Assembly (NCBI GenBank): GCA_028278335.1
Contig: JANQEN010000046.1
Location: 1 to 58,124 of the forward strand
Reading direction: 5' to 3'
DNA length: 58,124 nt
Origin: Chitinivibrionales bacterium
Lineage (GTDB): Bacteria > Fibrobacterota > Chitinivibrionia > Chitinivibrionales > JANQEN01
This document shows, piece after piece, positions 1 through 9,330 of this stretch (positions are counted from its first letter, which is position 1; each line of letters begins with the position of its first letter). The notes beneath the pieces are model-generated. The model was not told the DNA's origin. It did no database searches and was given only the letters and a program-made list of their open reading frames with translations. The position numbers and the translations under genes were made by a program.

Positions 1-369
1 TACCGTTTACAAATGCATCAGTATAAACAAATTAATAAAAATGATGAAATGTGTCTAATGAAAAACTGGGAGAAATCCTTTTCCGTCTGAAGCGGGACAC
101 GGGTATTATTCATCGCAATCAACATGAGTCTTTCCAGGGATTTATAAATTAGACACAAAGTGGATATGTAAAGTAATACTGTCATCATGACAGTAATACT
201 AACATCGCAGAACGATAATTTATGTACGGTAAATCGTACAATTCGATGTACGTTACTAAGTATACGTACCACAAAACAAGTTGCATCAGAACCCTGCCCT
301 GAAGGGTGGACCCAACTTCAGCTCAACTGGGTGCGTTAAAAGAAGTCTTTACTCAGTAACTACTCACGA
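1..369. other. Intergenic or gene-poor window edge
   Basis: I see no convincing complete gene here. A minus-strand open frame (18-272) lacks a ribosome site and any family resemblance. A short plus-strand frame ending with TAG near 150 reads like a protein tail of about 30 residues, but it has stops just upstream, so it could be a decayed gene end. A strong plus-strand terminator follows at 370, which implies that something is or was transcribed rightward through this stretch. Confidence 0.4.
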
Positions 370-405
370 GTAACCTGAAAATAGATCAGGTTACACTTTT
401 TTTTT
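370..405 (+). terminator. Rho-independent terminator
   Basis: A perfect 9-bp stem (370-378 with 386-394) has a 7-nt loop and is followed closely by nine T residues on the plus strand. This is a textbook intrinsic terminator. It insulates the GH26-like gene at 595 from whatever is transcribed rightward from before the window. The remaining bases up to 594 hold only the leader of that gene. Confidence 0.85.
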
Positions 406-594
406 CATACATTAATGCTTACTCTTGTCCAAGGTACTTGTGAGTCAAACCAAGGGGTGCTTATAAGCCTGAAATTGTAGAAAAATGTTTCTGGTGGAAG
501 CGGAATTTATATTATTCTCAGAAATCAAAATACCTAAAAGTCCTATTAAGTTTGTAAGTAAGATTAATAACTCATCATTGAAAGGAGTATTACA

Positions 595-2652
595 ATGCAA
601 AGAGGAATCAAACTTATTTCAGCTTTACTTATAATTGTATCATTTACATTCATTAGCTATTCTTCTACAGCTCAAAATAGTATTAGGCAGATTGTTGCTT
701 ATGACGATTTTGATGGTGGATCTGGTGATTTTGGTATTGCCGGTGGAAGTGGGTGGACTAATAAAGTCTGGAATTTTAATGGCCAAATCTATTATAGTGG
801 CGATCTCTCGCATCAGGGTCCAGGTAAAGCGTCTATTTTAGTACTCGGTCCTGACGCATCAATCGATAGATGTACAATGTTAAAAGGTTTTACTGGTGCT
901 AATTTAACATTTTGGTATGCAGCTTTTGGTATGGATGAAGGTGATCAATTTGAAGTACAAATTGATGATGACGGAATTAATAAGGGTGATGGATTTAAAA
1001 CTGCAGCAGTATTTTCAGAAGGTGCTCCTGAGGGTGATCCATGGAGATTTGCAAATATTGACATATCATCTTTTGATATGTCAGATGAATTAGTAATAAA
1101 AATTGTAAACACTGTAGATAATGGCAACTGGATTGCCAATTTTGTAGACGAAGTAAAAATAGAAGCAGATGTTTATGATCCTTATGTAAAGGTCTTAGAA
1201 GCTGAGAATGCTGAATTAACAGGGTGTGAAACTTTTGTGGATCCCAATGCTCATGGTGGAAAAGCTGTTATGAATTTTGGGACAAATGTTGGTGACAATA
1301 TAGTTTTTACTGTTCCATATCATGGTACACGTCTTGTATTGCGTTATACAGGAGCTTTTTCTGGAACAGTTTCAATTTACAAAAAAAGAGGTGATAATTG
1401 GATTAATAAAGGAGATATTAAGATTTTTGAATCTTCAAAGGCCAATAAAGATCCAGGTGGCCAATGGACCAGATATTATGAACAGAGTGTTCATAACATT
1501 TTAATTTTACCGGGAGATAAGATTAAACTCCAAATAGATGAAGAAGATGTTGAAGCTGTTAATATTGATGCCATTCAAGTGCTTCCTTTTCCAATTTCTG
1601 TTAAAAGCAAATTCACGCCGCGATTCGGAAAGGTATTGAACGTTATCGGCCAGACTAAGGAACACATGCCGGCCCATCAGCAAAATTTACAGACTTGTCC
1701 TGGTGGTAGTTCAACCTTTACCAATATTGCAGATCTGGCACAGGGTGAGAACAAATTGGACGGACTCTACGAAGAATCTCAATCTTCGGGTGTTTACGAT
1801 TTTGGCACAAAACACGGAATCTACTGGATAGAAGAATGGACCAGATCTGCTCAGGTAATCGGTCTATACTTAGTAGATGAAGTTTCAGATAATGATGTTG
1901 AGCCCTTAAAGAAAATCGCGAGCGGACAGTGGGATCACTACTTGGACGAGCTGGGAGAATATATCCTGCTGGCGGATCGCCCAGTATACTTGAAGATTGG
2001 ATATGAATTCGACGGTAAGTGGAAGGTAACATGGAATGCCTACGATCCCGATGACTATATCGCTGCTTTTCGGTACATCGTCAATTACTATCGCGCAAAA
2101 AGCATACCTGTAGCGAGTGTCTGGCAGTACGCTGCTTATGATTGGGGACAGTCCGCGGGGAACAATCCATTTACCAGGTGGTACCCAGGAACCGAATATG
2201 TGGATTGGTTTGCGGTTTCATACTTTCATGCAGCCATGAACACGCATGAGCCTTTCCTTAGGTTTGCCAGGCAAGAGCGAAAACCTGTGATGATAGCTGA
2301 GGCCACTCCTCAAGGTTACGACTTGACCAATTTAACTTGGGCTCATCCGTACACCACTACCACTCCTGATCCTGAAAGTGTAACCTCACAACAAATTTGG
2401 GATCAATGGTACTCACAGTATTTCGAGTACATCAAAGTCAATTTTGATATTGTAAAATGCGCCACCATCATTGCGGATAACTGGTCAGATTTTTCCGCTT
2501 GGAATCCAGAAAATGGAAATGGTTATTGGGGCGATGCTAGAATTTACAACAATCCAGACATAAGCACCTGGTGGCAGAATGAGATGTCAAAATATTATTA
2601 CCAGCATGGAACTTCTAATTTTAAAAGAACCTTTAAAGGATGGAATAAGTAA
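595..2652 (+). CDS. Secreted GH26-like glycoside hydrolase with N-terminal carbohydrate-binding modules
   Basis: This is an exported 685-residue protein with a signal peptide of about 26 residues. Residues about 30-190 form a jelly-roll-like module. Residues about 198-330 begin VLEAENAEL and resemble CBM6/CBM35. The C-terminal half resembles the GH26 (clan A, endo-mannanase type) barrel. Its candidate acid/base is Glu471 in YLKIGYEFDGKW and its candidate nucleophile is Glu569 in VMIAEATPQG; their spacing of about 100 residues suits GH26. The start has an AAGGAG ribosome site 8 nt upstream. A terminator hairpin follows, so it is probably monocistronic. The likely role is cleavage of a beta-mannan or similar plant or algal polysaccharide outside the cell. 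Substrate is not readable from sequence, and another clan A family is possible. No sorting tail is evident. Confidence 0.7.
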   Translation: MQRGIKLISALLIIVSFTFISYSSTAQNSIRQIVAYDDFDGGSGDFGIAGGSGWTNKVWNFNGQIYYSGDLSHQGPGKASILVLGPDASIDRCTMLKGFTGANLTFWYAAFGMDEGDQFEVQIDDDGINKGDGFKTAAVFSEGAPEGDPWRFANIDISSFDMSDELVIKIVNTVDNGNWIANFVDEVKIEADVYDPYVKVLEAENAELTGCETFVDPNAHGGKAVMNFGTNVGDNIVFTVPYHGTRLVLRYTGAFSGTVSIYKKRGDNWINKGDIKIFESSKANKDPGGQWTRYYEQSVHNILILPGDKIKLQIDEEDVEAVNIDAIQVLPFPISVKSKFTPRFGKVLNVIGQTKEHMPAHQQNLQTCPGGSSTFTNIADLAQGENKLDGLYEESQSSGVYDFGTKHGIYWIEEWTRSAQVIGLYLVDEVSDNDVEPLKKIASGQWDHYLDELGEYILLADRPVYLKIGYEFDGKWKVTWNAYDPDDYIAAFRYIVNYYRAKSIPVASVWQYAAYDWGQSAGNNPFTRWYPGTEYVDWFAVSYFHAAMNTHEPFLRFARQERKPVMIAEATPQGYDLTNLTWAHPYTTTTPDPESVTSQQIWDQWYSQYFEYIKVNFDIVKCATIIADNWSDFSAWNPENGNGYWGDARIYNNPDISTWWQNEMSKYYYQHGTSNFKRTFKGWNK

Positions 2653-2680
2653 AATTAATTTTTATTAAAAAATTTTGATG

Positions 2681-2707
2681 TTTGGGCAGGCCTTGCGTCT
2701 GCCCAAA
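2681..2707. terminator. Terminator hairpin between convergent genes
   Basis: A 9-bp GC-rich stem (2681-2689 with 2699-2707) has AT-rich flanks on both sides. It lies between the converging GH26-like gene and the LytTR regulator gene, so it probably ends transcripts from both directions. Confidence 0.65.
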
Positions 2708-2748
2708 TTATATCAACCAACATTAATAAAATTAAACAAGCCTTATTG

Positions 2749-3483
2749 CTAGAAATCCACTATTTTTTTAAGGGCCTGGGCTTTTCTTCGGGAGAGGTCT
2801 ACCTGCATACCATTTTTTAATTCGATTGCATAAACTCCTGAGGTAAGAGCGGTGATACCTGCAATCGCCTTAAGGTTGATGATATCGGTTCTGCTGGTTC
2901 TAAAAAATCCACAGTCAACTAACTTCTCCTCAAAGTAGTTGAGGTACTTATCGGAGATGCATTTTTCTGATTCTGTATAGATGAAACAGAATCCCCGCTC
3001 AAAGGAGATTCTTACTATGTCCTGAATTGCAATGATTTTAATACGCCCCTGTACTTTCACCGAGAGACGGTCAATAGGTTCTTTTTGATAACTTTGAGCA
3101 GGCACAACATGTAGGTTACTGTTTGCTAATTTCGATTGAATTTTTATTACTGTTTTTGCCAATCGTTCTTGACGAATGGGTTTGAGAAGATAATCTAAGG
3201 CATCAATTTCAAAGGCCTCGGCAGCGTGTTCGGAATAGGCGGTTTGAAATATGATGATTGGTGGATTTTGCAAAGAGGGGAGAGATTGAAACACCGAGAC
3301 TCCCGGCATGTTAATATCCAAAAAAGCAACAGCCGGAGAGTGGGAAACAATATGCTGTAATGCTTCATTACCATCACAGGCTTCAGCCACAATAGCAAAG
3401 AGATTAAAGGGGGAAAGTAGGTCCTTGAGTCGCTCTCTGGCATGCACTTCATCATCAGCGATAATTGTTTTAATCATTTCCAA
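2749..3483 (-). CDS. LytTR-family response regulator
   Basis: This is a cytoplasmic DNA-binding response regulator of 244 residues. The N-terminal receiver starts IKTIIADDEVHARERL with the acidic pocket, and the phospho-accepting Asp is in AFLDINMPG. The C-terminal part (about 145-244) is a LytTR DNA-binding domain, recognisable from SFERGFCFIYTE and the YLNYFEEKL...FFRTSRTDIINL pattern. It is the usual partner of LytS/YehU-type kinases. Its start lies 14 nt inside the end of the upstream kinase gene, so the two are translationally coupled and form one two-component system. Target genes are unknown; the neighbouring secreted enzymes are plausible but unproven. Confidence 0.9.
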   Translation of the reverse strand: MEMIKTIIADDEVHARERLKDLLSPFNLFAIVAEACDGNEALQHIVSHSPAVAFLDINMPGVSVFQSLPSLQNPPIIIFQTAYSEHAAEAFEIDALDYLLKPIRQERLAKTVIKIQSKLANSNLHVVPAQSYQKEPIDRLSVKVQGRIKIIAIQDIVRISFERGFCFIYTESEKCISDKYLNYFEEKLVDCGFFRTSRTDIINLKAIAGITALTSGVYAIELKNGMQVDLSRRKAQALKKIVDF

Positions 3484-4471
3484 AAGAGATCTCTATGCCT
3501 CCCTTTACAAAGTCAAAAGTTCCACTACTGTTCTCAACCCTCTTTTTTGTAATAGTCAATCCCTGACCTTTTTCTAACATGCTGGGGTGTACCTGTTTTG
3601 CTGAATCAACAATGGAAACTATATGGCGACTCTCCTTGGAGGCAAAGGTGATGGTAATGGATAGAGTATTTACTTTCGAGATATTATGTTTAATACAATT
3701 CTCAACCAGAGGCTGGATAATAAGCGGGGGAATGGAAAAGCTTCCCGATCCCTCTATTGAATAAGATAGTTTGTCCTGAAAACGCAACTTTTGGATCGTC
3801 AGGTATTTCTTGACATTGGCAATCTCGTCTTCTATCGGAATTGTTCTTAACTCTGAATAGTCTAAATTGTTGCGCAAAAGATCGGAGAGGTTAAGAATCG
3901 CCTCTTCAGCAATTTTTGGCTTTTTTAATAGATTAAGGATCATGTTGAGAGTGTTAAAAAGAAAGTGAGGATTGACTTTTGATGATAGCAGCTTGAGTTC
4001 CATTTGGTTTTTAAGAAATCGCTCCTGACCGATTGTTTTCTCCTTTTGGATCATCACCTCCCTATATAAGATCAATCCAGAGCTGATACTATACAAAGTG
4101 ATAATGAATAAAAAATTAATAAAGATAAAGGCCATTGCACCGCGACTATAGTAGATGAAAAGTGTTGGCGTGGAATAGAGAAGTACAAAAAGACTAATGA
4201 TACTGGTACCTAATATGAGCGATAAACAGATAAAAACAATGTATTGAACCTTCATTTTTGTGAGGAGTGTCTGAGAAAGGATACAACAAATAATCAAACT
4301 TGTGCCTAAAATCAGCGAGTTAATCAGGGCCATCCACATAAATCCCCAGATGAAATCCTGCAGTACATAGCAGACTGAGAGACTCACCAACAGGCCTGTA
4401 ACCTGCGTAACGATAAATATGGAAAGGTATATAATCGTGTTTATAGAGAAAAGTGGTTTTACAATTTTCAT
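3470..4471 (-). CDS. LytS/YehU-type sensor histidine kinase
   Basis: This is an inner-membrane sensor kinase of 333 residues. The first 150 residues are hydrophobic, with about four membrane segments and no obvious extracytoplasmic ligand domain. The catalytic part belongs to the His_kinase (PF06580) family: the phosphorylated His lies in SSKVNPHFLFNTLN, followed by IIQPLVENCIKH, the N box of the ATPase. The final G box is diverged (KGQGLTITKKRVENSSG). It overlaps the LytTR regulator gene by 14 nt, so the pair is an operon. The signal it senses cannot be read. Confidence 0.88.
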   Translation of the reverse strand: MKIVKPLFSINTIIYLSIFIVTQVTGLLVSLSVCYVLQDFIWGFMWMALINSLILGTSLIICCILSQTLLTKMKVQYIVFICLSLILGTSIISLFVLLYSTPTLFIYYSRGAMAFIFINFLFIITLYSISSGLILYREVMIQKEKTIGQERFLKNQMELKLLSSKVNPHFLFNTLNMILNLLKKPKIAEEAILNLSDLLRNNLDYSELRTIPIEDEIANVKKYLTIQKLRFQDKLSYSIEGSGSFSIPPLIIQPLVENCIKHNISKVNTLSITITFASKESRHIVSIVDSAKQVHPSMLEKGQGLTITKKRVENSSGTFDFVKGGIEISFGND

Positions 4472-4597
4472 CTCTTTTAAATACGAAATGTAGTGGTAAA
4501 TGGCAAGGTGATCGTAATTTTTAGAGATTCTTTTAATTATTTTGGCATGCCTTATAATCCAGGAATTGCAATGCCCTATCTCATATAGGTATGCTAT

Positions 4598-5764
4598 TTA
4601 GAGTGCATAAAAAAAGGCCTTCCTGATAAATGTCTCATTTGTGTCGTATAATCGTAAAATATATATGCCATTACTTAAGGTATTCTTGTCTATGAGTATC
4701 TTGTTAGTTGTTACCGGTAAACTTTGGATTGTATTTCCTGCCAAATCAATAATATCTAATGTACGAATCCCGACTCCTTTTTTATCGGTGGTAAAAAATA
4801 AAGTTTTATGTCCGGGAATAACCACTGTTATACGATGAATGTTTACAGAGGGAGAAGCTTGTATCGCTGATGGGTCAGTAATAAATTGTATTGGATCTTT
4901 TATCCAGTCAGATACATCAGTATTCATTCCCGGGCAACGACTTCGCAATCGGACCTCATATTCTCGATTTGGTGTAAGCCCGGTAATGTTACAAGTAGGA
5001 TCTTTTACATTAATGGTATCACTCCAGTGGGTCGCACTTTTCAATTTATATTGCAGGTCATAGGTTTCCGCAACTCTACACTCTTTCCAATTGAGTGTAA
5101 CTGAATTTTCAGTAATATCTATTGCCACAACCCCTAAGGGAGAACTGCAATTTGGTGGGTCAGTTGTGAGAATACGGGTATGTGTCCACCGGCGGTTTCC
5201 GTGCAAAACGTTTCCATGAGGCTGGACACAGAGACCATGACCATACCAGGGGTCTAAGAAATAGAGGTTGTTATTTTTTATTCCATAACCTAGAACATAA
5301 TGTCCAGGACTATCAATGCGAATAATAATTGGCCTTCCAGCGCCAAATTCAGCTTTACATTCTTCAATGGATAACACTCTGCTTAAATCTACACTTTCAA
5401 TACCGGCCGTGTCTCTGAGGATTGAGTCAATTGGAAAGGTAATAAACGGGCTTGGATCGTATGGATTGTATGGATTCCATTGAGAATAACAGGACCAGTC
5501 AGGATTGAGTGTGTCACAGCAATGAACAGAATCTATACCAGGAAGATGATTATTTATGAATTGTGCAATGTCACATTGTGCCAATGGATTACCATTGATA
5601 TCTCCACCATACAGGTCGATGATTACCCAAGGGATTGGAATATATAGCCAATCAGAGTGCTGTGGTGTAACCTCCTTAATACCGTCGATAATCTGGGCCA
5701 GCCCATCAGATACTAAAAAGAGTGAGAGTATGAATACCAATGGAATGTGTCGATAGTTTCTCAT
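4598..5764 (-). CDS. Secreted papain-like (C39/AvrRpt2-like) protein lacking the catalytic Cys, with fibronectin III and sorting tail
   Basis: I chose the ATG at 5764 because GGAG precedes it and a clean signal peptide (MRNYRHIPLVFILSLFLVSD) follows; an upstream ATG at 5842 would add 26 unlikely residues. The next about 180 residues follow the bacterial papain-like pattern: a segment ending WVIIDLYGG, then QCDIAQFIN, a CC pair, SIEECKAEFGAGRPIIIRI, His in SPGHYVLGYG and Asp in FLDPWYG. The position that is normally W-C-W-A-A reads DWLYIPIPW, so the nucleophile is missing. A fibronectin type III domain (about 210-300) and a sorting-tail-like C-terminus ending FIRKAFFYAL follow. The protein is probably catalytically dead, perhaps a binding or inhibitor-like surface protein. 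Confidence 0.6.
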   Translation of the reverse strand: MRNYRHIPLVFILSLFLVSDGLAQIIDGIKEVTPQHSDWLYIPIPWVIIDLYGGDINGNPLAQCDIAQFINNHLPGIDSVHCCDTLNPDWSCYSQWNPYNPYDPSPFITFPIDSILRDTAGIESVDLSRVLSIEECKAEFGAGRPIIIRIDSPGHYVLGYGIKNNNLYFLDPWYGHGLCVQPHGNVLHGNRRWTHTRILTTDPPNCSSPLGVVAIDITENSVTLNWKECRVAETYDLQYKLKSATHWSDTINVKDPTCNITGLTPNREYEVRLRSRCPGMNTDVSDWIKDPIQFITDPSAIQASPSVNIHRITVVIPGHKTLFFTTDKKGVGIRTLDIIDLAGNTIQSLPVTTNKILIDKNTLSNGIYILRLYDTNETFIRKAFFYAL

Positions 5765-5887
5765 AATGCTCCTCGTTCTCGTGAGATGTGTTGGAAAAAG
5801 AAAATGTATAGAAATGTGTCTTCTACTCCTCAATATATTCAAGGAACATTTTTTCTGCGTCCGATTTTCTTGGGAAGGTTCAATAAA

Positions 5888-5905
5888 CGTTTACAATCGT
5901 AAACG
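5888..5905. promoter_or_regulatory. Operator-like palindrome between divergent genes
   Basis: A perfect 7-bp inverted repeat (CGTTTAC, 4-nt spacer, GTAAACG) sits in the 303-bp gap between the two divergently transcribed papain-fold genes. The symmetric A-rich half-sites resemble operators of LacI-family or other dimeric repressors. No regulator can be assigned. The rest of the gap is AT-rich leader DNA with TTGACA-like and TATAAT-like hexamers, but not at standard spacing. Confidence 0.35.
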
Positions 5906-6067
5906 ATTTTTATCTGTGTTTTTAACTAAAACGGATGTTTGTGAGCATTTATGAGTATATTAAGTTTGAAAACGTAATTGACAAACAAAGGAATTGACAA
6001 ATAGATATTATAATGGCGCCATTGTATAGCTACTTTCTAGTTACTATTATAAAGGAAAGGGGTAATT

Positions 6068-7912
6068 ATGATGAAAAGTGAACTTAAAATAACCAACATC
6101 TTTATGTTTTTATTACTGTTACTATTCATATTTATTGAATCCAATGCACAAGTCAAGGGAGCTGGGTGTTATAATCCTCAAAAAGGAGACTTGAATTCAA
6201 TCTCCTTAGAAAAGACGTTTACTAAAAGCATTACCTTTTCCCCGTTTAAAACCATAGACAAAGTATATGGAATAGATCTTAGTGCTGACATTACTTTAAA
6301 TCATTATGTTAGCCTTGTAAGAGTTATACTAGTTGATGATAAGGCTGGTGAATATATGATCTATGAAGCGTATCCAAGAATCACAGGAACTAAATCATTA
6401 TCAATAGAAAATATTTGTGAGGAGACCTATTTACTTAATGGTAAAAAACCTGCTTTGATAAAGCTTGAAATTATTGATGGTTCAATTACTATTAACAAAT
6501 TTAACATTGCTACAACTGAACCAAAATTATCAGCAGAAGATTATAAAAGATTAAACGAAGAGGTAAGAATAAGTTGTATTGATAACAAAATATTAGCCCT
6601 TAATTCTTATATTAAAGCTAATGGTATGGATTGGAAAGCTGAAAAAACATCAATATCACATAAACCTTTTGAAGAAAAGAAAATGCTCATCAATGGAGAC
6701 CATATTTTAAATTGGCAGGGTTTTGAATATCATACCGAGGGCGTGTTTGAAGTATGGGATGAAAATGGTCCTTATAACCCAGCAGAGTATGAGGGATCAA
6801 AAGAATTAAGAAAAGAATGGGATTGGAGAAATCGTCATGGCGCTAATGAGGCAAATTCTCCATACTATGATGGAGATAAGCTTGGTGGAGGCTGGTTAAC
6901 TGCTATTAAGGACCAAAGCAAACCGAGGGAGTGTAATCACTGTTGGGCTTTTTCTCCCACCGCAACTTTGGAAGGATTGACAAATATCTATTTTAACCAG
7001 CATATTGATCTTGACTTGTCAGAACAGGATGCAGCCTCCTGTAGTTATGGAAACATCGGTACGTGCCGAGGAGGATATCAGTCAAAAAGTACCAATTATA
7101 TTAGTCGATCAGGTTTAGTTGATGAGGATTGTTTTAAATATACCAGTAGTGAATCCAACTGTAATAACATTTGTAATAATCCAAAGGAAAGGATTGTACC
7201 AAGTGGTCGACAAAATATCTCTAACAACTCAAACAATGACCGGTTCAAGAAAGCTTTAATGCAATATGGGCCTATTGCAAGTGGTGTGAAAAGTATGTGG
7301 CACTACATGTGTCTTATAGGTTTTAAGGTAAGAAATAATAAAACAATTTGGTTGTTTAAAGATAGTTATGGCTTAGGTAGTGGTAAAAATGGGTTTAGAG
7401 AAATAGATGTAGGGAATAGCTATTTATACGACACGTATTACTTTAAGGGACCATATACAAGTCTTAATAGTAGAGAAGTCAAATGTGTTGATAAAGATAA
7501 AGATGGTTTTTATAATTGGGGTATAGGTGACAAACCATCTACATGCCCTGATGGTTGCCCTGATAAACCTGATGGGAATGATAATGATCCTACTCTTGGA
7601 CCATTTGATGAAAACTGGATAGAAACTCCTGTAACTTTTACAAGAGAGGCATTTAAAAGAGCTGCAAAAAATTTCTTTAAGGTGTTTCCAGGAGTTAATA
7701 AAAAAACATATTTGGTTGAAATTAATTCAAAAAATGCTAATCCTGATAATGTAAGAATAGAATTAGTAAACGTACGTGGACAAATCATATATAAAAAAAG
7801 GGCTGTTAAAAAATTGAATATTATCAAGGTAAATGGATTTGCTAAAGGTGTTTACCATATTAGAGTTATATCAAAAAATATTGATTATATTCACAAAATA
7901 TTGGTTGATTAA
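6068..7912 (+). CDS. Secreted papain-family (C1A) cysteine peptidase with calcium-type repeat and sorting tail
   Basis: This is an exported 614-residue protein with a signal peptide ending near SNAQ. Residues about 30-250 are an unassigned N-terminal region. The peptidase domain shows Cys292 in ECNHCWAFS (normally CGSCWAFS), the SEQDAASC and CRGG motifs of papains, and His412 in MWHYMCLIGF. The third site reads FKDSYG, so Asp432 replaces the usual Asn of KNSWG. A D-K-D-G/CPDGCPDKPDGND-type acidic linker resembles thrombospondin type 3 calcium repeats. The last about 90 residues are a T9SS-type-A-like sorting tail. The start has an AAAGG-rich ribosome site; ATG at 6071 is an alternative. It probably digests protein outside the cell, with activity possibly altered by the Asp. 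Confidence 0.75.
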   Translation: MMKSELKITNIFMFLLLLLFIFIESNAQVKGAGCYNPQKGDLNSISLEKTFTKSITFSPFKTIDKVYGIDLSADITLNHYVSLVRVILVDDKAGEYMIYEAYPRITGTKSLSIENICEETYLLNGKKPALIKLEIIDGSITINKFNIATTEPKLSAEDYKRLNEEVRISCIDNKILALNSYIKANGMDWKAEKTSISHKPFEEKKMLINGDHILNWQGFEYHTEGVFEVWDENGPYNPAEYEGSKELRKEWDWRNRHGANEANSPYYDGDKLGGGWLTAIKDQSKPRECNHCWAFSPTATLEGLTNIYFNQHIDLDLSEQDAASCSYGNIGTCRGGYQSKSTNYISRSGLVDEDCFKYTSSESNCNNICNNPKERIVPSGRQNISNNSNNDRFKKALMQYGPIASGVKSMWHYMCLIGFKVRNNKTIWLFKDSYGLGSGKNGFREIDVGNSYLYDTYYFKGPYTSLNSREVKCVDKDKDGFYNWGIGDKPSTCPDGCPDKPDGNDNDPTLGPFDENWIETPVTFTREAFKRAAKNFFKVFPGVNKKTYLVEINSKNANPDNVRIELVNVRGQIIYKKRAVKKLNIIKVNGFAKGVYHIRVISKNIDYIHKILVD

Positions 7913-7953
7913 ATCTTAAACTCTAAAAATATTCGCTACGGTCATTACTCCTA

Positions 7954-8031
7954 ATTTCCATATACAGATTACTATTGTATATGGAAATACCCCCCCCAAA
8001 AAACCAGAAAACGTCCTGTTTTCTGGTTTTT
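7954..8031. terminator. Tandem terminator hairpins around a poly-C tract
   Basis: Two perfect hairpins lie in the convergent gap. The first is 13 bp (7954-7966 with 7976-7988). The second is 14 bp (7999-8012 with 8018-8031, 5-nt loop) flanked by A and T runs, so it can work in both directions. A run of eight C residues (7990-7997) separates them. They end the peptidase gene on the plus strand and probably the vWA gene on the minus strand. Confidence 0.8.
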
Positions 8032-8112
8032 ACTTATTAAGAAATTTAAATATTTGATTTTCGGATAGGTGGCAATGATAAAAACATTTCTCATGTTACC
8101 TGATGTAAAGTG

Positions 8113-9330
8113 TCATGGCAGTAAAAGTCTTTGAGTATAATATCTCTTATTTTGACAACTAACTTTAACAATAAGAATAGAGGAGTTTAGATTCTTTGGT
8201 AAGGCAAAATTTAATGCTTCATGAGCAATATGATTTTCATACAACTTTCTACCAGCTAATGTAAAGAGTTCCAATTTCCCATCAATAAATGATTCGTGTA
8301 AAGTCAGATAGTATTGGTGGTGAATTTTATTCACTGCCACTTTAGAATCTTTTATAGTAGATTTGTAGTTTGCATCGTTATGATTGTAATTAATACTGAC
8401 ATTTTGATATATGAAATCTATAATGTTTTCCATTATAAATTGAAACAATGCTTCGTAACTTGTGTTTCGAACGGACCAAATATCTGATTTCTCATTTTTC
8501 GAAGAATACCCATTATTCTTAATATTATTTGTCATTTTAAGAAGGGATTGTGGTACAGTATCAGCATGATTCTTATGAAGGTAAATAGTAAAGGTTGTTG
8601 GCATACCTATTCCCTTTATATACTCAGTGAGACTGTCATTATATGGAAAAGTAGCTATGCCATCAGAAATAAAAATAACAAAATGGTTTTCCCTATTATT
8701 GCTTGATTTTTGCACAGCCTTTTTAGCTGCATCCATAGTTGTATTAATATGGGTTGCTCCATTCTTATGCCAACTGGATTTGTAAACAGGCTCAACAAAT
8801 TTATAGAACATCCAGGTAGTATCACCAGTATTTGGGTCAATATGCAATCCGGTGGTGTCATGTGTGACGCTTGACTTTATGTATTTTTTTAGAATAGTGT
8901 ATCCAAGTCTGCCATAGATTTCTTTATTAAGGTCAAGCAATGGAATAAAACCACCTAGCGAGGTGTCATGAATGTTATCAGATTTTACAAAAATTGAATC
9001 ATCGTTAATATTAAAATATGAGAACCTATTGAATAATGAAATACCAATTTCAGTATTAGGTGAAAATGAATTGATTGTGTCTATCAAAGTTTCCGTCACT
9101 TTAAACCTGTATCCCATTGTATCTACTGAATTTCTGAAATACATGCTTTCTGAGTGATCAATGCAGAAAAAGATAGAAGGGAGAGGTTCTGTTGTTGCTA
9201 GCTTTTTATTAGTAAAATCTTTATCATCAGCAAATAGGGCAGACAACACTGTGAAAAGCAAAATTGCAATAGCATTAGTTCTTATGTGGAAGTAAACGTT
9301 ATGATTTCTTATCAAGACTGACAAATTCAT
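8113..9330 (-). CDS. Secreted von Willebrand factor A domain protein with sorting tail
   Basis: This is an exported 405-residue protein. An N-terminal hydrophobic stretch (about 18-34) serves as signal sequence. The vWA domain begins PSIFFCIDHSESM, where Asp58-Ser60-Ser62 form the metal-ion-dependent adhesion site; a THINTTMDAAKKAV segment and FVIFISDG give the other metal-site and core-strand motifs. The C-terminal about 70 residues (KLELFTLAGRKLYEN and after) look like a T9SS-type sorting tail. An AGAGGAG ribosome site lies 6 nt before the ATG. It is probably a surface adhesion or protein-binding factor; the ligand is unknown. Confidence 0.7.
   Translation of the reverse strand: MNLSVLIRNHNVYFHIRTNAIAILLFTVLSALFADDKDFTNKKLATTEPLPSIFFCIDHSESMYFRNSVDTMGYRFKVTETLIDTINSFSPNTEIGISLFNRFSYFNINDDSIFVKSDNIHDTSLGGFIPLLDLNKEIYGRLGYTILKKYIKSSVTHDTTGLHIDPNTGDTTWMFYKFVEPVYKSSWHKNGATHINTTMDAAKKAVQKSSNNRENHFVIFISDGIATFPYNDSLTEYIKGIGMPTTFTIYLHKNHADTVPQSLLKMTNNIKNNGYSSKNEKSDIWSVRNTSYEALFQFIMENIIDFIYQNVSINYNHNDANYKSTIKDSKVAVNKIHHQYYLTLHESFIDGKLELFTLAGRKLYENHIAHEALNFALPKNLNSSILIVKVSCQNKRYYTQRLLLP

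Noticed and set aside
18..272. Minus-strand 84-residue open frame at the window edge
   Set aside because: It has no ribosome site, no family resemblance and lies in AT-rich DNA with a plus-strand terminator downstream; chance frame is likelier.
7990..7997. Poly-C tract as a phase-variation switch
   Set aside because: It lies between two terminator hairpins in a convergent non-coding gap, not in a promoter or coding frame, so length change would not switch a gene.
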